From an uncultured Oscillospiraceae bacterium (GTDB lineage: Bacteria; Bacillota; Clostridia; Oscillospirales; Ruminococcaceae): 27,586 nucleotides of DNA. Where the stretch lies: assembly GCA_900540595.1 (NCBI GenBank), contig UQGL01000029.1, positions 1-27,586 on the forward strand, given 5' to 3'. A program made the translations under genes and the position numbers. The notes under the pieces are model-generated. The model was given only the letters and a program-made list of their open reading frames with translations. It searched no databases and was not told the DNA's origin. The stretch's first letter is position 1; each line of letters starts with the position of its first letter. Shown piece after piece: positions 16,504 through 23,560 of the stretch.

Positions 16504-17058
16504 TCAGGTATCGCCGCGCAGCAGCTTTTGCAGGATGTCGTGGTTGAACACCGGGATCGTCAGGTCAGAGATGACAAGGCCGTTGGTGCGCATACCGCCA
16601 AGCACCCACGGGATCAGGATCCCCATCAGCGCGCCGGAAAAAAACTGGCCGATGGCGCATGTCTCGCTGGCGCTGATGTCAGGGTTCAGCTCCCGGGCGT
16701 TCTGCTCAAAAATAGAGCACAGGTAATCAAACATGTACTTCTGCAGGCTGTTCTGGCCGTTGTAGGCCAAAGCGTTGCAGTAGAACACCTTGTTTTCCAA
16801 AAAATAATCCCTGATAGCTGCCAGCAGGGAATCCCAGCTGGTGTAGGCGCCGCGCTCCACAAGGAACTGTGTGATGCCGCTCTGGAAATACCAGTTGACG
16901 AGGTCGTACTTGTCCTCAAAATGGTAGTAGAAGGTGTTGCGGCCTACGCCCGCATGATCCACAATGTCGTTGACCGAGATCTTTTCAAGCGGGGTCGTGA
17001 CCATCAGCTCCTGCAGGCTTTCGGCCAGCAGATGTTTGGTTTGATTGGAACGAGGCAT
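16504..17058 (-). CDS. TetR/AcrR family transcriptional regulator
   Basis: A 184-residue protein. The N-terminal helix-turn-helix is typical: ISVNDIVDHAGVGRNTFYYH at residues 27-46, followed by FEDKYDLV. The C-terminal part is a ligand-binding helical bundle of the DhaS/TetR_C type (ALMGILIPWVLGGMRTN). AGGAGG lies upstream of the ATG at 17058. An extended -10 promoter (TGTTATAAT) is found 42 bases upstream. The gene is divergent from the radical SAM gene and convergent with its degenerate relative, so one or both are likely targets, and autoregulation is likely. The ligand is not predictable. Confidence 0.88.
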   Translation of the reverse strand: MPRSNQTKHLLAESLQELMVTTPLEKISVNDIVDHAGVGRNTFYYHFEDKYDLVNWYFQSGITQFLVERGAYTSWDSLLAAIRDYFLENKVFYCNALAYNGQNSLQKYMFDYLCSIFEQNARELNPDISASETCAIGQFFSGALMGILIPWVLGGMRTNGLVISDLTIPVFNHDILQKLLRGDT

Positions 17059-17099
17059 AGTGATCCTCCTGCAAATGGGGTGGTAAACAGCGTACCTGC

Positions 17100-17129
17100 A
17101 TTATAACACATTTTCTGCGTCAAGTGCAA
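17100..17129 (-). promoter_or_regulatory. Promoter of the TetR-family gene
   Basis: On the minus strand, TTGCAC (17129-17124), an 18-base spacer and TATAAT (17105-17100), with TGT before the -10 as an extended element. One copy of the 15-bp direct repeat lies just upstream of this -35. Confidence 0.6.
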
Positions 17130-17133
17130 ATGA

Positions 17134-17202
17134 TTCGTGAAATTCCCCTGAAAATATTAGTATTAAATGCGAAAGAGGTTTCAAGCCTTCGTGAAATTCC
17201 CC
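17134..17202. repeat. 15-bp direct repeat pair in the divergent tetR / radical SAM region
   Basis: TTCGTGAAATTCCCC occurs at 17134-17148 and again at 17188-17202, 54 bases apart. Both copies lie between the two divergent genes, the first next to the tetR promoter. Identity of all 15 bases is unlikely by chance in so short a stretch, so they may be regulator sites. Confidence 0.6.
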
Positions 17203-17310
17203 GCAGGACCTGCGCTGTGATTTGTATGACAAATTATCCCGAGTGTTTGGTTTTGCCCGCCGCGGCCGGGAACAGGGCTTTCTAATTGAACATTCGCCGG
17301 CTTTTGTCTA

Positions 17311-17340
17311 TGTACACTGCGGCAAAAAAAAGCCTACAAT
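17311..17340 (+). promoter_or_regulatory. Candidate promoter of the radical SAM gene
   Basis: TGTACA (17311-17316), an 18-base spacer and TACAAT (17335-17340). Transcription would begin near 17347, about 34 bases before the ATG at 17381. The match is fair, not strong. Confidence 0.4.
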
Positions 17341-17380
17341 AGGGCATACGCTAACGGAGAGAAAAGGAGTGCAATCAACT

Positions 17381-18805
17381 ATGCCGATGAATAAAGTAGT
17401 CCATGCCGCCCAGCGCGCAGCGTTCAGCGCTGCCCTTGACTCTGCCATCAAGGCAGTGCGCGGCAAGGGTCCTGAAAATATGGCCGAGCAGGCCGTCAAG
17501 CTCGTCAATCTGGCTCAGCCTCTGCTGGCCCACCGTTACCCCGATGCCGACTGGGATAAGGTCCGCGCCTTTGTGTCCGACCCCAACAGCAAGTGGATGG
17601 GGTATGCCTACAGGGCAATCAACGAGATCGACCCCCATATCCTGAAGATGAACGCCCTGAACCTTGTGTATGAGGGTATGTTCGCCGGTTACAACTATGT
17701 CATGGAGCTGCGCAAGAAGTACGACTGCAACATGCCGTGGATTTTGCTGTTCGACCCGACCTCTGCCTGCAACCTGCACTGCAAGGGCTGCTGGGCTGCC
17801 GAGTACGGCAACCGCCTGAACCTCAGCTTTGAGGATATGGACCGCATCGTTACCGAGGGCGAGGCGCTGGGCATCCACTGGTACATGTGCACCGGCGGCG
17901 AGCCGACCTGCCGCAAGGAGGATCTGTTCAAGCTGGCTGCCAAGCACCAGAGTTCTGTGTTCCATCTGTTCACCAACGGCACCTTGATCGATCAGGCCTT
18001 CTGCGACCGCGTCAAGGAAGTGGGCAACATGGCCTTCTTCATCTCGATCGAGGGCATCGGCGATGCCACCGATGACCGCCGCGGCGAGGGCGTCTATGAC
18101 CGCGTCATGCACGCCATGGACCTGATGAAGGAGAATGGTCTGCTGTTCGGCACCTCCATCTGCTACACCAGCGCTAACTATAAGGCTGTCACAAGCGATG
18201 AGTTCATGGATATGCTCATCAGCCATGGTGTTCGCTTCAACTGGTACTTCCATTACATGCCCATCGGTGACGGCGCGAATGTCGATCTGATGCTCAACGC
18301 CGAGCAGCGCGAGTACATGATCCACCGCGTCCGTGAGATCCGCGGCTTTACCGGCGGCAAGCCGATCTTCTGCATCGACTTCCAGAATGACGGCGAGTAC
18401 ATTGACGGCTGCATTGCCGGCGGCCGCCAGTATGCCCATATCAACCCGGCCGGTGATGTGGAGCCCTGCGTCTTTATCCACTACTCCAACGCCAATATCC
18501 ATGACAAGAGCCTGCTCGAGTGCCTGCAGCAGCCCCTGTTCAAGGAATACCACAAGGGCCAGCCCTTCAACAACAACCACCTGCGCCCCTGCCCGATGCT
18601 TGAAAACCCCGAGCTGCTGGGTGAGATGGTCAAGCGCAGCGGTGCGCACAGCACCGATATGCAGCAGCCGGAATCCACCGATGATGTATTCCGCCGCTGC
18701 CGCCCCTACGCTGACCAGTGGACGCCCTCTGCTGAGCGTATCTGGGAAGAGGAGCACCCCGGCTGCACCTCCTGTGCAAGCTGCTCTGGCTGTGCCTCCA
18801 AGTAA
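17381..18805 (+). CDS. Radical SAM protein with Cys-rich C-terminus
   Basis: A 474-residue protein. An N-terminal helical domain (about 1-115) is followed by the radical SAM core, with C130-N-L-H-C134-K-G-C137 binding the [4Fe-4S] cluster and MCTGGEPTCR as the GGE motif that contacts SAM. A SPASM-like later part has Cys in IDGCIAGG, EPCVFIHYS and LRPCPML, and the tail CTSCASCSGC (residues 462-471) could hold another cluster or metal. AAGGAG lies 11 bases before the ATG at 17381; the upstream frame lacks such a site. It is divergent from a TetR-family gene, with a strong terminator downstream. No precursor peptide gene was seen nearby, so a peptide substrate is not supported. The reaction is unknown. 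Confidence 0.88.
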   Translation: MPMNKVVHAAQRAAFSAALDSAIKAVRGKGPENMAEQAVKLVNLAQPLLAHRYPDADWDKVRAFVSDPNSKWMGYAYRAINEIDPHILKMNALNLVYEGMFAGYNYVMELRKKYDCNMPWILLFDPTSACNLHCKGCWAAEYGNRLNLSFEDMDRIVTEGEALGIHWYMCTGGEPTCRKEDLFKLAAKHQSSVFHLFTNGTLIDQAFCDRVKEVGNMAFFISIEGIGDATDDRRGEGVYDRVMHAMDLMKENGLLFGTSICYTSANYKAVTSDEFMDMLISHGVRFNWYFHYMPIGDGANVDLMLNAEQREYMIHRVREIRGFTGGKPIFCIDFQNDGEYIDGCIAGGRQYAHINPAGDVEPCVFIHYSNANIHDKSLLECLQQPLFKEYHKGQPFNNNHLRPCPMLENPELLGEMVKRSGAHSTDMQQPESTDDVFRRCRPYADQWTPSAERIWEEEHPGCTSCASCSGCASK

Positions 18806-18822
18806 AACAGCATAAGCACCTG

Positions 18823-18854
18823 CGCCCCGCTGTATTTTGCAGCGGGGCGTTTTT
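18823..18854 (+). terminator. Terminator of the radical SAM gene
   Basis: A 10-bp GC-rich stem (18823-18832 with 18840-18849) with a seven-base loop, followed by TTTTT. A textbook intrinsic terminator 17 bases after the stop. Confidence 0.9.
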
Positions 18855-18863
18855 GTTTGGTTT

Positions 18864-18885
18864 GGCTTCCCCCGTGGGGGAAGGC
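18864..18885. repeat. Short GC-rich inverted repeat
   Basis: GGCTTCCCCC and GGGGGAAGGC (18864-18873 and 18876-18885) pair with one mismatch around a GT loop. It lies directly behind the terminator and ahead of spoIIGA; it could be a second terminator-like hairpin or a dispersed intergenic palindrome. Confidence 0.45.
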
Positions 18886-18946
18886 ATTCATCTTGTCAGC
18901 TTTTCGCACATCCCACCGTCCGCGGATTTTCTCTTCCACCAGCGCA

Positions 18947-18952
18947 TATAGT
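18947..18952 (+). promoter_or_regulatory. Possible -10 of the spoIIGA-sigE operon
   Basis: TATAGT, 5 of 6 to consensus. No -35 is clear at normal spacing, as is known for the Spo0A-activated spoIIG promoter of Bacillus, but no convincing 0A box was seen. A start near 18958 would place the ATG at 18959 at the very 5' end of the message. Confidence 0.35.
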
Positions 18953-18958
18953 GGTAGC

Positions 18959-19855
18959 ATGGCGGCAAAAAGGGGAGGTGGGCGTATCAAAACGGTGGTA
19001 TATCTCGATGTGCTGCTGCTGACCAATTTTCTGCTGGCCTATTTTCTGCTGCTGGCGGCGGGGGCGCTCAGCGGCCAGCGGGCGGGCTTTGGCCGGATGC
19101 TGGCGGGCAGCGGTGTGGCGGCGCTCTCGGCCCTTGTTCTGTTTGCCCCGCCGCAGCCCTACCCGGTGCAGGCTGCCTACAAGATCGCCACGGCACTGGG
19201 CATCACGGCGGCGGCCTTTGGGCGGCGCAGCCTGCGCCGTCTGCTGACGGCGGCCTGCTGGTATGCGGCACTCAACATTGTGCTGGCGGGGGTGGTGATG
19301 CTCGTCATGCTGAACACCGGGGCGCGGTGGCTGGACGCAGCCAACCTGACGGTCTACCTGCACATCTCGCCGCTGCTGCTGTTGGGGCTGTGCGGGGGGT
19401 GCTGTGCGGCTGTTGAGTTGGGACTGCGGCTCCTTTCCCGGCGGGAGCCGCCTGTAAAAACGGCGGGGTTGGAGTTTGAGCTGTGCGGCCAGCTTGTCCG
19501 TCTGCGGGCAGCGCTGGACACGGGCTGTCATCTGCAGGACCCGCTGACCTGCCTGCCGGTGCTGGTCGTCAGCTACCCAGATGCAAGAGCACGGCTGCCT
19601 GCCGCTGCGGATGCCTTCCTCGCGCAGTGGTTTGCAGGGCAGGACCATGCCGAGCCGCCGCCCGGGACCCGGCTGCGGCTGGTGCCCTGCGGCACGGCGG
19701 CAGAGAAGGGACTGCTGCCCGGCTTTGCAGTGCAGGGCATCAGCCTTATCACCGAGAAGGGCGTGCTGGGGCTGGGGCGCAGCGCGGTGGTATTTGCGCC
19801 GCGCAGCTTCGGCAGCACCGACTATGAGGCGCTTTACGGCAGTGATTTCATGTAA
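18959..19855 (+). CDS. spoIIGA: Pro-sigma-E processing aspartic protease SpoIIGA
   Basis: About 290-298 residues. It begins with TVVYLDVLLLTNFLLAYFLL, the hallmark N-terminus of SpoIIGA, and has five hydrophobic spans in the first half. The C-terminal half is the aspartic protease domain with ALDTGCHLQDPLTCLPV, where the active Asp is in DTG; the family usually has DTGN.L.DP. It cleaves the pro-sequence of sigma-E at the septum after a signal from SpoIIR. The start is uncertain: ATG 18959 is the nearest standard codon, but GGGGAGGTG (18972-18980) lies downstream of it and points to the ATC at 18986, which would begin the protein as (M)KTVVYLDV. The substrate gene sigE follows 15 bases later. 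Confidence 0.9.
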   Translation: MAAKRGGGRIKTVVYLDVLLLTNFLLAYFLLLAAGALSGQRAGFGRMLAGSGVAALSALVLFAPPQPYPVQAAYKIATALGITAAAFGRRSLRRLLTAACWYAALNIVLAGVVMLVMLNTGARWLDAANLTVYLHISPLLLLGLCGGCCAAVELGLRLLSRREPPVKTAGLEFELCGQLVRLRAALDTGCHLQDPLTCLPVLVVSYPDARARLPAAADAFLAQWFAGQDHAEPPPGTRLRLVPCGTAAEKGLLPGFAVQGISLITEKGVLGLGRSAVVFAPRSFGSTDYEALYGSDFM

Positions 19856-19870
19856 GGGGGAAAACAAGAC

Positions 19871-20566
19871 ATGCGCAAAGAACTGTACCGCCTGTGGCTG
19901 TGGCTGGCGGCACCGCAGCAGCTGCATTACATCAATGGGGCCGATACCCTGCCGCCGCCCCTGCCGCCCGAGCAGGAGCGTGAGGCGCTGGCTGCACTCG
20001 CCCGGGGGCAGACCCCGGCACGGGATCTGCTCATCACACATAATCTGCGGCTTGTTGTGTACATTGCCAAAAAGTTTGAGACGCCGACCGCCGGCATCGA
20101 GGATATGATCTCGATCGGCACGATCGGGCTGATAAAGGCGGTCAACACCTTTGAGCCTACCAAAAACATCAAGCTGGCGACCTATGCCAGCCGATGCATT
20201 GAGAATGAGATCCTGATGTATCTGCGCAAAAGCTCCAACCGGCGGCAGGATGCCAGCATTGACGAGCCGCTGAATACCGACACCGATGGCAATGAGCTGC
20301 TGTTGATGGATGTGCTGACCAGCGATGACCCACAGGTTGGGGAGGAACTGGAGCGCAGCGCCGAGCGCGCCGCCCTGCGGGGGGCGGTAGGCCGGCTTTC
20401 CCCACGGGAGCGCCGCATTATGGAGCTGCGCTTCGGCCTGAACCATGAAAAGGAGCATACCCAGAAGGAGGTGGCCGACACGCTGGGCATCTCGCAGAGC
20501 TATATCTCCCGTCTCGAAAAGCGCATTATCCGCCGCCTGCGCCGGGAGCTGGAGGCGGTGGGCTAA
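19871..20566 (+). CDS. sigE: RNA polymerase sigma-E factor (mother-cell sporulation sigma)
   Basis: A 231-residue sigma-70-type factor (Bacillus sigma-E 239). The N-terminal pro-region ([19 protein letters not shown], then [11 protein letters not shown]) matches the YYIGGSEALPPPL region where SpoIIGA cuts. Region 2 has [29 protein letters not shown] and [20 protein letters not shown], nearly identical to the Bacillus protein, and region 4 has [20 protein letters not shown]. It directs early mother-cell genes, of which yqfC-yqfD, ylbJ and the spoIVF pair in this window are known Bacillus targets. GGGGG lies about ten bases upstream. spoIIGA and sigE form the spoIIG operon; a palindromic repeat follows the stop. 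Confidence 0.97.
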   Translation: MRKELYRLWLWLAAPQQLHYINGADTLPPPLPPEQEREALAALARGQTPARDLLITHNLRLVVYIAKKFETPTAGIEDMISIGTIGLIKAVNTFEPTKNIKLATYASRCIENEILMYLRKSSNRRQDASIDEPLNTDTDGNELLLMDVLTSDDPQVGEELERSAERAALRGAVGRLSPRERRIMELRFGLNHEKEHTQKEVADTLGISQSYISRLEKRIIRRLRRELEAVG

Positions 20567-20581
20567 AAAATCTGCAGCTTC

Positions 20582-20609
20582 GTAGGGGCCGCACATGTGC
20601 GGCCCCTAC
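20582..20609. repeat. Palindromic repeat, third copy of the GTAGGGG...CCCCTAC family
   Basis: A perfect 28-base palindrome from GTAGGGGCC to GGCCCCTAC centred on CATG. It shares the outer arms of the two units at 11971-12058 but has its own inner arm bases. It lies between convergent sigE and the minus-strand gene ending at 20623, where it may also stop transcription. Confidence 0.75.
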
Positions 20610-20622
20610 AGGGCAATGCCTT

Positions 20623-21144
20623 CTACACCGCCGGCTCCACCCGGGTGTTTGTCACAAACGGTACGGCCAGCCCGGCAATCATATTCATCTCGGGCTGCAT
20701 GGAGTAGAGCAGATACTCATAGCCGTCCCGCACCCAGAAGATGCTGGAGATGCGCCCGGCGTTCTGCCGCTGGGTAACAGTGATGCCGTCAATATCGTAC
20801 TGCTGGACATCCTCAAAGGCAAATTCAAAGAAGTCGGTGGGGTAAAGCATCTGCCCCTGCTTTGCAGTGCGCAGGCTCATGCGGCGGCCCGGCACAATGT
20901 CGTAGTCGATTTCCGACACCCGCTCCTCGATAAGCCAGTAGCGGTAGGGCAGAATGACCTCGCTGCTGGGGGCAGAGGCTACCCGGAACCCGCACGCCTG
21001 GCCGTAGTCGGGATGTAAATATTCCGTGCGTGTCTCGCGTGCGGGGCGGGTCTCCTCCCGCCGAAGGATCAGCACCAGCACCAACGCCACGGACACGACC
21101 GCCAGCAGCACCAGCGTCAGGACAAACCACAGGGAATCTACCAT
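20623..21144 (-). CDS. Membrane-anchored hypothetical protein between sigE and sigG
   Basis: A 173-residue protein. One N-terminal membrane span (SLWFVLTLVLLAVVSVALVL, then VLILRREE) is followed by a soluble part with PYRYWLIEERVSEIDYDIVP and a C-terminal VRDGYEYLLYS segment. GGAGGG six bases before the ATG at 21144 fixes the start; the longer open frame upstream is antisense to sigG. I do not recognise a family. It is convergent with sigE and head to head with sigG (135-base gap), in a place where Bacillus has sigE and sigG adjacent on one strand. A sporulation role is possible from context only. Confidence 0.65.
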   Translation of the reverse strand: MVDSLWFVLTLVLLAVVSVALVLVLILRREETRPARETRTEYLHPDYGQACGFRVASAPSSEVILPYRYWLIEERVSEIDYDIVPGRRMSLRTAKQGQMLYPTDFFEFAFEDVQQYDIDGITVTQRQNAGRISSIFWVRDGYEYLLYSMQPEMNMIAGLAVPFVTNTRVEPAV

Positions 21145-21214
21145 AACAAGCCCTCCTTTTCCGTATGCTATGCCGCAGCGGCAGGGCGTGTGCGGTGCTG
21201 CCCAAAATTTGCCG

Positions 21215-21244
21215 GTTTGCCAACGCACACAGCTGCCTATACTC
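21215..21244 (+). promoter_or_regulatory. Candidate promoter of sigG
   Basis: TATACTC (21238-21244) with GTTTG (21215-21219) 18 bases upstream loosely fits the forespore sigma-F/G form. The same area also reads as TTGCCA, 15-base spacer, TATACT, a sigma-A-like promoter with a short spacer. Either would give a 30-base leader. Confidence 0.3.
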
Positions 21245-21279
21245 CCAGCAAGGAAATGCTTGATTTGGGGGTTGAAAGG

Positions 21280-22059
21280 ATGTATGCAGGAAAAGTCGAG
21301 ATATGCGGTGTGGATACAGCCCGCCTGCCGGTGCTGAGCGAAGCGGAAAAAAGCCGTCTCATCAAGGCGGCGCGGGCGGGGGACAGACAGGCCCGGCAGG
21401 AGATGGTGCAGGGCAACCTGCGTCTGGTGCTGAGCGTGGTGCAGAAGTTTGCCGGGCGCGGCGAGAACATGGACGATCTGTTTCAGGTCGGCTGCATCGG
21501 GCTTATCAAGGCCATCGACAACTTTGACCCGGCGCAGAATGTGCGATTTTCCACCTACGGTGTGCCGATGATCGTGGGCGAGATCAAGCGCTATCTGCGG
21601 GACAACAACGCCGTGCGGGTCAGCCGCTCCATCCGCGATCTGGCCTGCCACTCGATGCGCGCGCGGGAGGAGTTGCAAAAGAAAAACGGCCGCGAGCCGA
21701 AAATCTCCGAGATTGCGGCGCAGGTGGGGCAAAGCCCCGAGAATGTGGCGATGGCGCTGGAATCCGCCGTGACGCCCACAAGCCTGTATGAGCCGATCTA
21801 CTCGGACGGAGAGGACAGCTTTGCCGTGGTCGATCAGCTGCGGGACGCAACCGGCGAGGAAAGCTGGATCAGCGATATGATGTTCCGTGATACGGTGCGG
21901 GCACTCTCTGCGCGGGAACGCCGTATCATTGCACTGCGCTATCTGGGCGGCAAGACCCAGACCCAGGTGGCCCGGGAAATCGGCATCAGTCAGGCACAGG
22001 TCAGCCGTCTGGAAAAGGCCGCGCTCAGCCGCATCAAGGCGCAGATATGCAGCCAATAA
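21280..22059 (+). CDS. sigG: RNA polymerase sigma-G factor (late forespore sigma)
   Basis: A 259-residue sigma factor (Bacillus sigma-G 260). The diagnostic N-terminus KVEICGVDTARLPVLSEAEK is present, then NLRLVLSVVQKFAGRGENMD, DLFQVGCIGLIKAIDNFDP, FSTYGVPMIVGEIKRYLRDN (region 2) and IGISQAQVSRLEKAALSRI (region 4). The start at 21280 is set by homology and a G-rich site (21267-21271). It drives late forespore genes such as SASPs and germination proteins. It lies downstream of spoIIGA-sigE as in Bacillus, but with a minus-strand gene in between, so read-through from the spoIIG promoter is less likely. Confidence 0.97.
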   Translation: MYAGKVEICGVDTARLPVLSEAEKSRLIKAARAGDRQARQEMVQGNLRLVLSVVQKFAGRGENMDDLFQVGCIGLIKAIDNFDPAQNVRFSTYGVPMIVGEIKRYLRDNNAVRVSRSIRDLACHSMRAREELQKKNGREPKISEIAAQVGQSPENVAMALESAVTPTSLYEPIYSDGEDSFAVVDQLRDATGEESWISDMMFRDTVRALSARERRIIALRYLGGKTQTQVAREIGISQAQVSRLEKAALSRIKAQICSQ

Positions 22060-22060
22060 A

Positions 22061-22088
22061 AAAAGCGGCATCCGCCGGGATGCCGCTT
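22061..22088 (-). terminator. Terminator between sigG and the HAD gene
   Basis: An 11-bp stem (22063-22073 with 22078-22088) and a four-base loop. On the minus strand it is followed by seven T residues in all, so it is mainly the terminator of the HAD gene; toward sigG it is only a hairpin. Confidence 0.8.
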
Positions 22089-22113
22089 GGCTGCAAAGCA
22101 GGAGAGCAGAAAA

Positions 22114-22725
22114 TCAGTCCACCTCGATCCCGCACGCACCCAGCGCACGGGTAAAGGATTTCGGGTTCTTGTACAGGATGCCCGTGATGCCCAGGTTGTA
22201 CGCGGCCTGGGCATTGGCCTTTGTGTCGTCCACAAAGATCGTCTCGTCATACGCAAGGTTGCAGGTCTGCATCAGCGTTGTGAAGATCTCCGGCTCTGGC
22301 TTAAGCAGATGGACATCGCAGGAGGCAACGCCGCCGTCAAACAGTGAGAACCACTCCCGCTGACGCAGCTCGTCCATCATATCGGATGCCATATTCGTCA
22401 GGTAATACAGGCGGTAGCCTGCACTTTTCAGCTTGCGCATGATCTGCACGGTGGTCTTTTTTGTCTGCATCATGGCAGCCCACTCCTCGATGCAGGTCTG
22501 CACCTCAAACACGCGGTTGGCGCGGGCAGCGTTTTCCAGCATGAGCTGGTTGGCCTGCTCCCGGCTGATGATGCCACGGTCCAGATCGAGCCATTCCTGG
22601 CTGCCGAACACAAGCGCGTAGGTTTCCTCCTCGGCACGGCGGTTCATAAAGTGATCCATCAAAAAATCCTTGGGGGCAAAATCCACAACAACGCCGCCGA
22701 AATCAAAAATGATATTTTTATACAT
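22114..22725 (-). CDS. HAD superfamily hydrolase, YihX-like (subfamily IA)
   Basis: A 203-residue HAD phosphatase. Motif I is IIFDFGGVVVDF with the nucleophile D8; the second acid is replaced by Gly as in YihX-type members. Motif II is YYLTNMAS, motif III is the Lys of LLKPEPEIF, and motif IV is IFVDDTKAN. A helical cap (about residues 20-90) is inserted. E. coli YihX dephosphorylates alpha-glucose-1-phosphate, but substrate cannot be set from sequence. CCGGAGG precedes the ATG at 22725, with a promoter upstream. It separates sigG from the ylmC-like gene and is on the opposite strand to both. Confidence 0.88.
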   Translation of the reverse strand: MYKNIIFDFGGVVVDFAPKDFLMDHFMNRRAEEETYALVFGSQEWLDLDRGIISREQANQLMLENAARANRVFEVQTCIEEWAAMMQTKKTTVQIMRKLKSAGYRLYYLTNMASDMMDELRQREWFSLFDGGVASCDVHLLKPEPEIFTTLMQTCNLAYDETIFVDDTKANAQAAYNLGITGILYKNPKSFTRALGACGIEVD

Positions 22726-22764
22726 AAAAACCTCCGGTAAGGGTCTGCTTCGTTTCTCATCCTT

Positions 22765-22793
22765 ATTATACACGCAATCCGGCAAGGAAACAA
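22765..22793 (-). promoter_or_regulatory. Promoter of the HAD hydrolase gene
   Basis: On the minus strand, TTGTTT (22793-22788), a 17-base spacer and a perfect TATAAT (22770-22765). The start would lie about 32 bases ahead of the ATG at 22725. Confidence 0.5.
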
Positions 22794-22836
22794 TTCCTTT
22801 TTTGCTGCATAGGATGGCAGAGAAGGGGGTGCTGCT

Positions 22837-23091
22837 ATGACGCTGCGTGAATTGAGCGGTAAGGATGTCATCCGGCTTAAAAACGGTGAAAACCTCGGCC
22901 GCATCGATGATCTGGCCTTTGACGAAAACGGCGGACGGCTGCAGTCCGTCATTCTGCGCGGGCGCGCGCACTGCTTTGGCCTGCTGGGGCGCGAGGATGA
23001 TCTTATCCTCCCGTGGGAGAGCATCCGCAGCATCGGCACTGATGTGGTTATGGTCGATGCAGACCCCTTGCCGGGAAAACACCGCCGCTAA
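22837..23091 (+). CDS. ylmC: YlmC/YmxH family PRC-barrel sporulation protein
   Basis: An 84-residue protein of the usual YlmC/YmxH length with a PRC-barrel fold: LRELSGKDVIRLKNGENLGR, then IDDLAFDENGGRLQSVIL, and a closing EDDLILPWESIRSIGTDVVM. GGGGGTG lies a few bases upstream of the ATG. In Bacillus, ylmC lies shortly downstream of sigG, and the same neighbourhood is kept here apart from the inserted HAD gene. The role is undefined; family members are common in spore formers. Confidence 0.85.
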   Translation: MTLRELSGKDVIRLKNGENLGRIDDLAFDENGGRLQSVILRGRAHCFGLLGREDDLILPWESIRSIGTDVVMVDADPLPGKHRR

Positions 23092-23154
23092 AGCATGAAA
23101 ATCGTATATTTTGTGTAAAATCCTGCAAAAATGGATGCTTTTTTTGGCGCAATG

Positions 23155-23163
23155 TGCTATAAT
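23155..23163 (+). promoter_or_regulatory. Extended -10 promoter before the comEA-like gene
   Basis: TGCTATAAT (23155-23163) is a perfect extended -10. The -35 region holds no good match. The start would be near 23170, about 24 bases before the chosen ATG at 23194, and the transcript could include ppk1. Confidence 0.55.
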
Positions 23164-23193
23164 TAAAATTCAATGGAAGGCGGGGAACAGGCA

Positions 23194-23544
23194 ATGCAGA
23201 CAACGCGGAAACAGATTCTGGCGGCTGCGCTGGCGGTGGTGCTTATCGCGGCCGGTGCACTGTTCCTGATCGCCCCCGTGTGGCAGCCGCAACGCCCGGC
23301 CGCCGCCTATGCCCCAGTCACGGCAGCGCAAAACCCTGCGCCGGAGCCGGAGCTTATCGACATCAACACGGCCACGGCAGAGGAATTGACCGCGCTGCCG
23401 GGCCTTGGCCCGCGGAAGGCCGCAGCATTGGTGGCATACCGCACAGAGCACGGTGCCTTTGCATCGCTGGCCGATGCAGCTGCGGTCAGGGGCATATCTC
23501 TACGCATGACAGAAAGCTGGGCGGGACTTGCCGCCGCAAAATAA
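23194..23544 (+). CDS. ComEA-like helix-hairpin-helix DNA-binding protein
   Basis: A 116-residue protein. A basic N-terminus and a single membrane span (ILAAALAVVLIAAGALFLIA) lead to a Pro/Ala linker and a C-terminal double helix-hairpin-helix (LIDINTATAEELTALPGLGP, then RKAAALVAYRTEHGAF), which is the DNA-binding unit of ComEA. In competent Gram-positives ComEA binds incoming DNA outside the membrane; comEC, the channel, is not in this window. GGCGGGGAA upstream favours the ATG at 23194 over that at 23173, which lies at the transcription start. ppk1 follows 16 bases after the stop. It could equally be a general envelope-bound HhH protein. Confidence 0.8.
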   Translation: MQTTRKQILAAALAVVLIAAGALFLIAPVWQPQRPAAAYAPVTAAQNPAPEPELIDINTATAEELTALPGLGPRKAAALVAYRTEHGAFASLADAAAVRGISLRMTESWAGLAAAK

Positions 23545-23560
23545 ATAGGAGGAGATCCAT

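Noticed and set aside
18886..18930. Spo0A box before spoIIGA
   Set aside because: The closest match (TTCGCACA) differs from TTCGACA by an extra base; too weak to list.
23092..23140. Hairpin AAAGCAT / ATGCTTT before T7 as a ylmC terminator
   Set aside because: The stem is only seven pairs with a loop of over 35 bases; not convincing.
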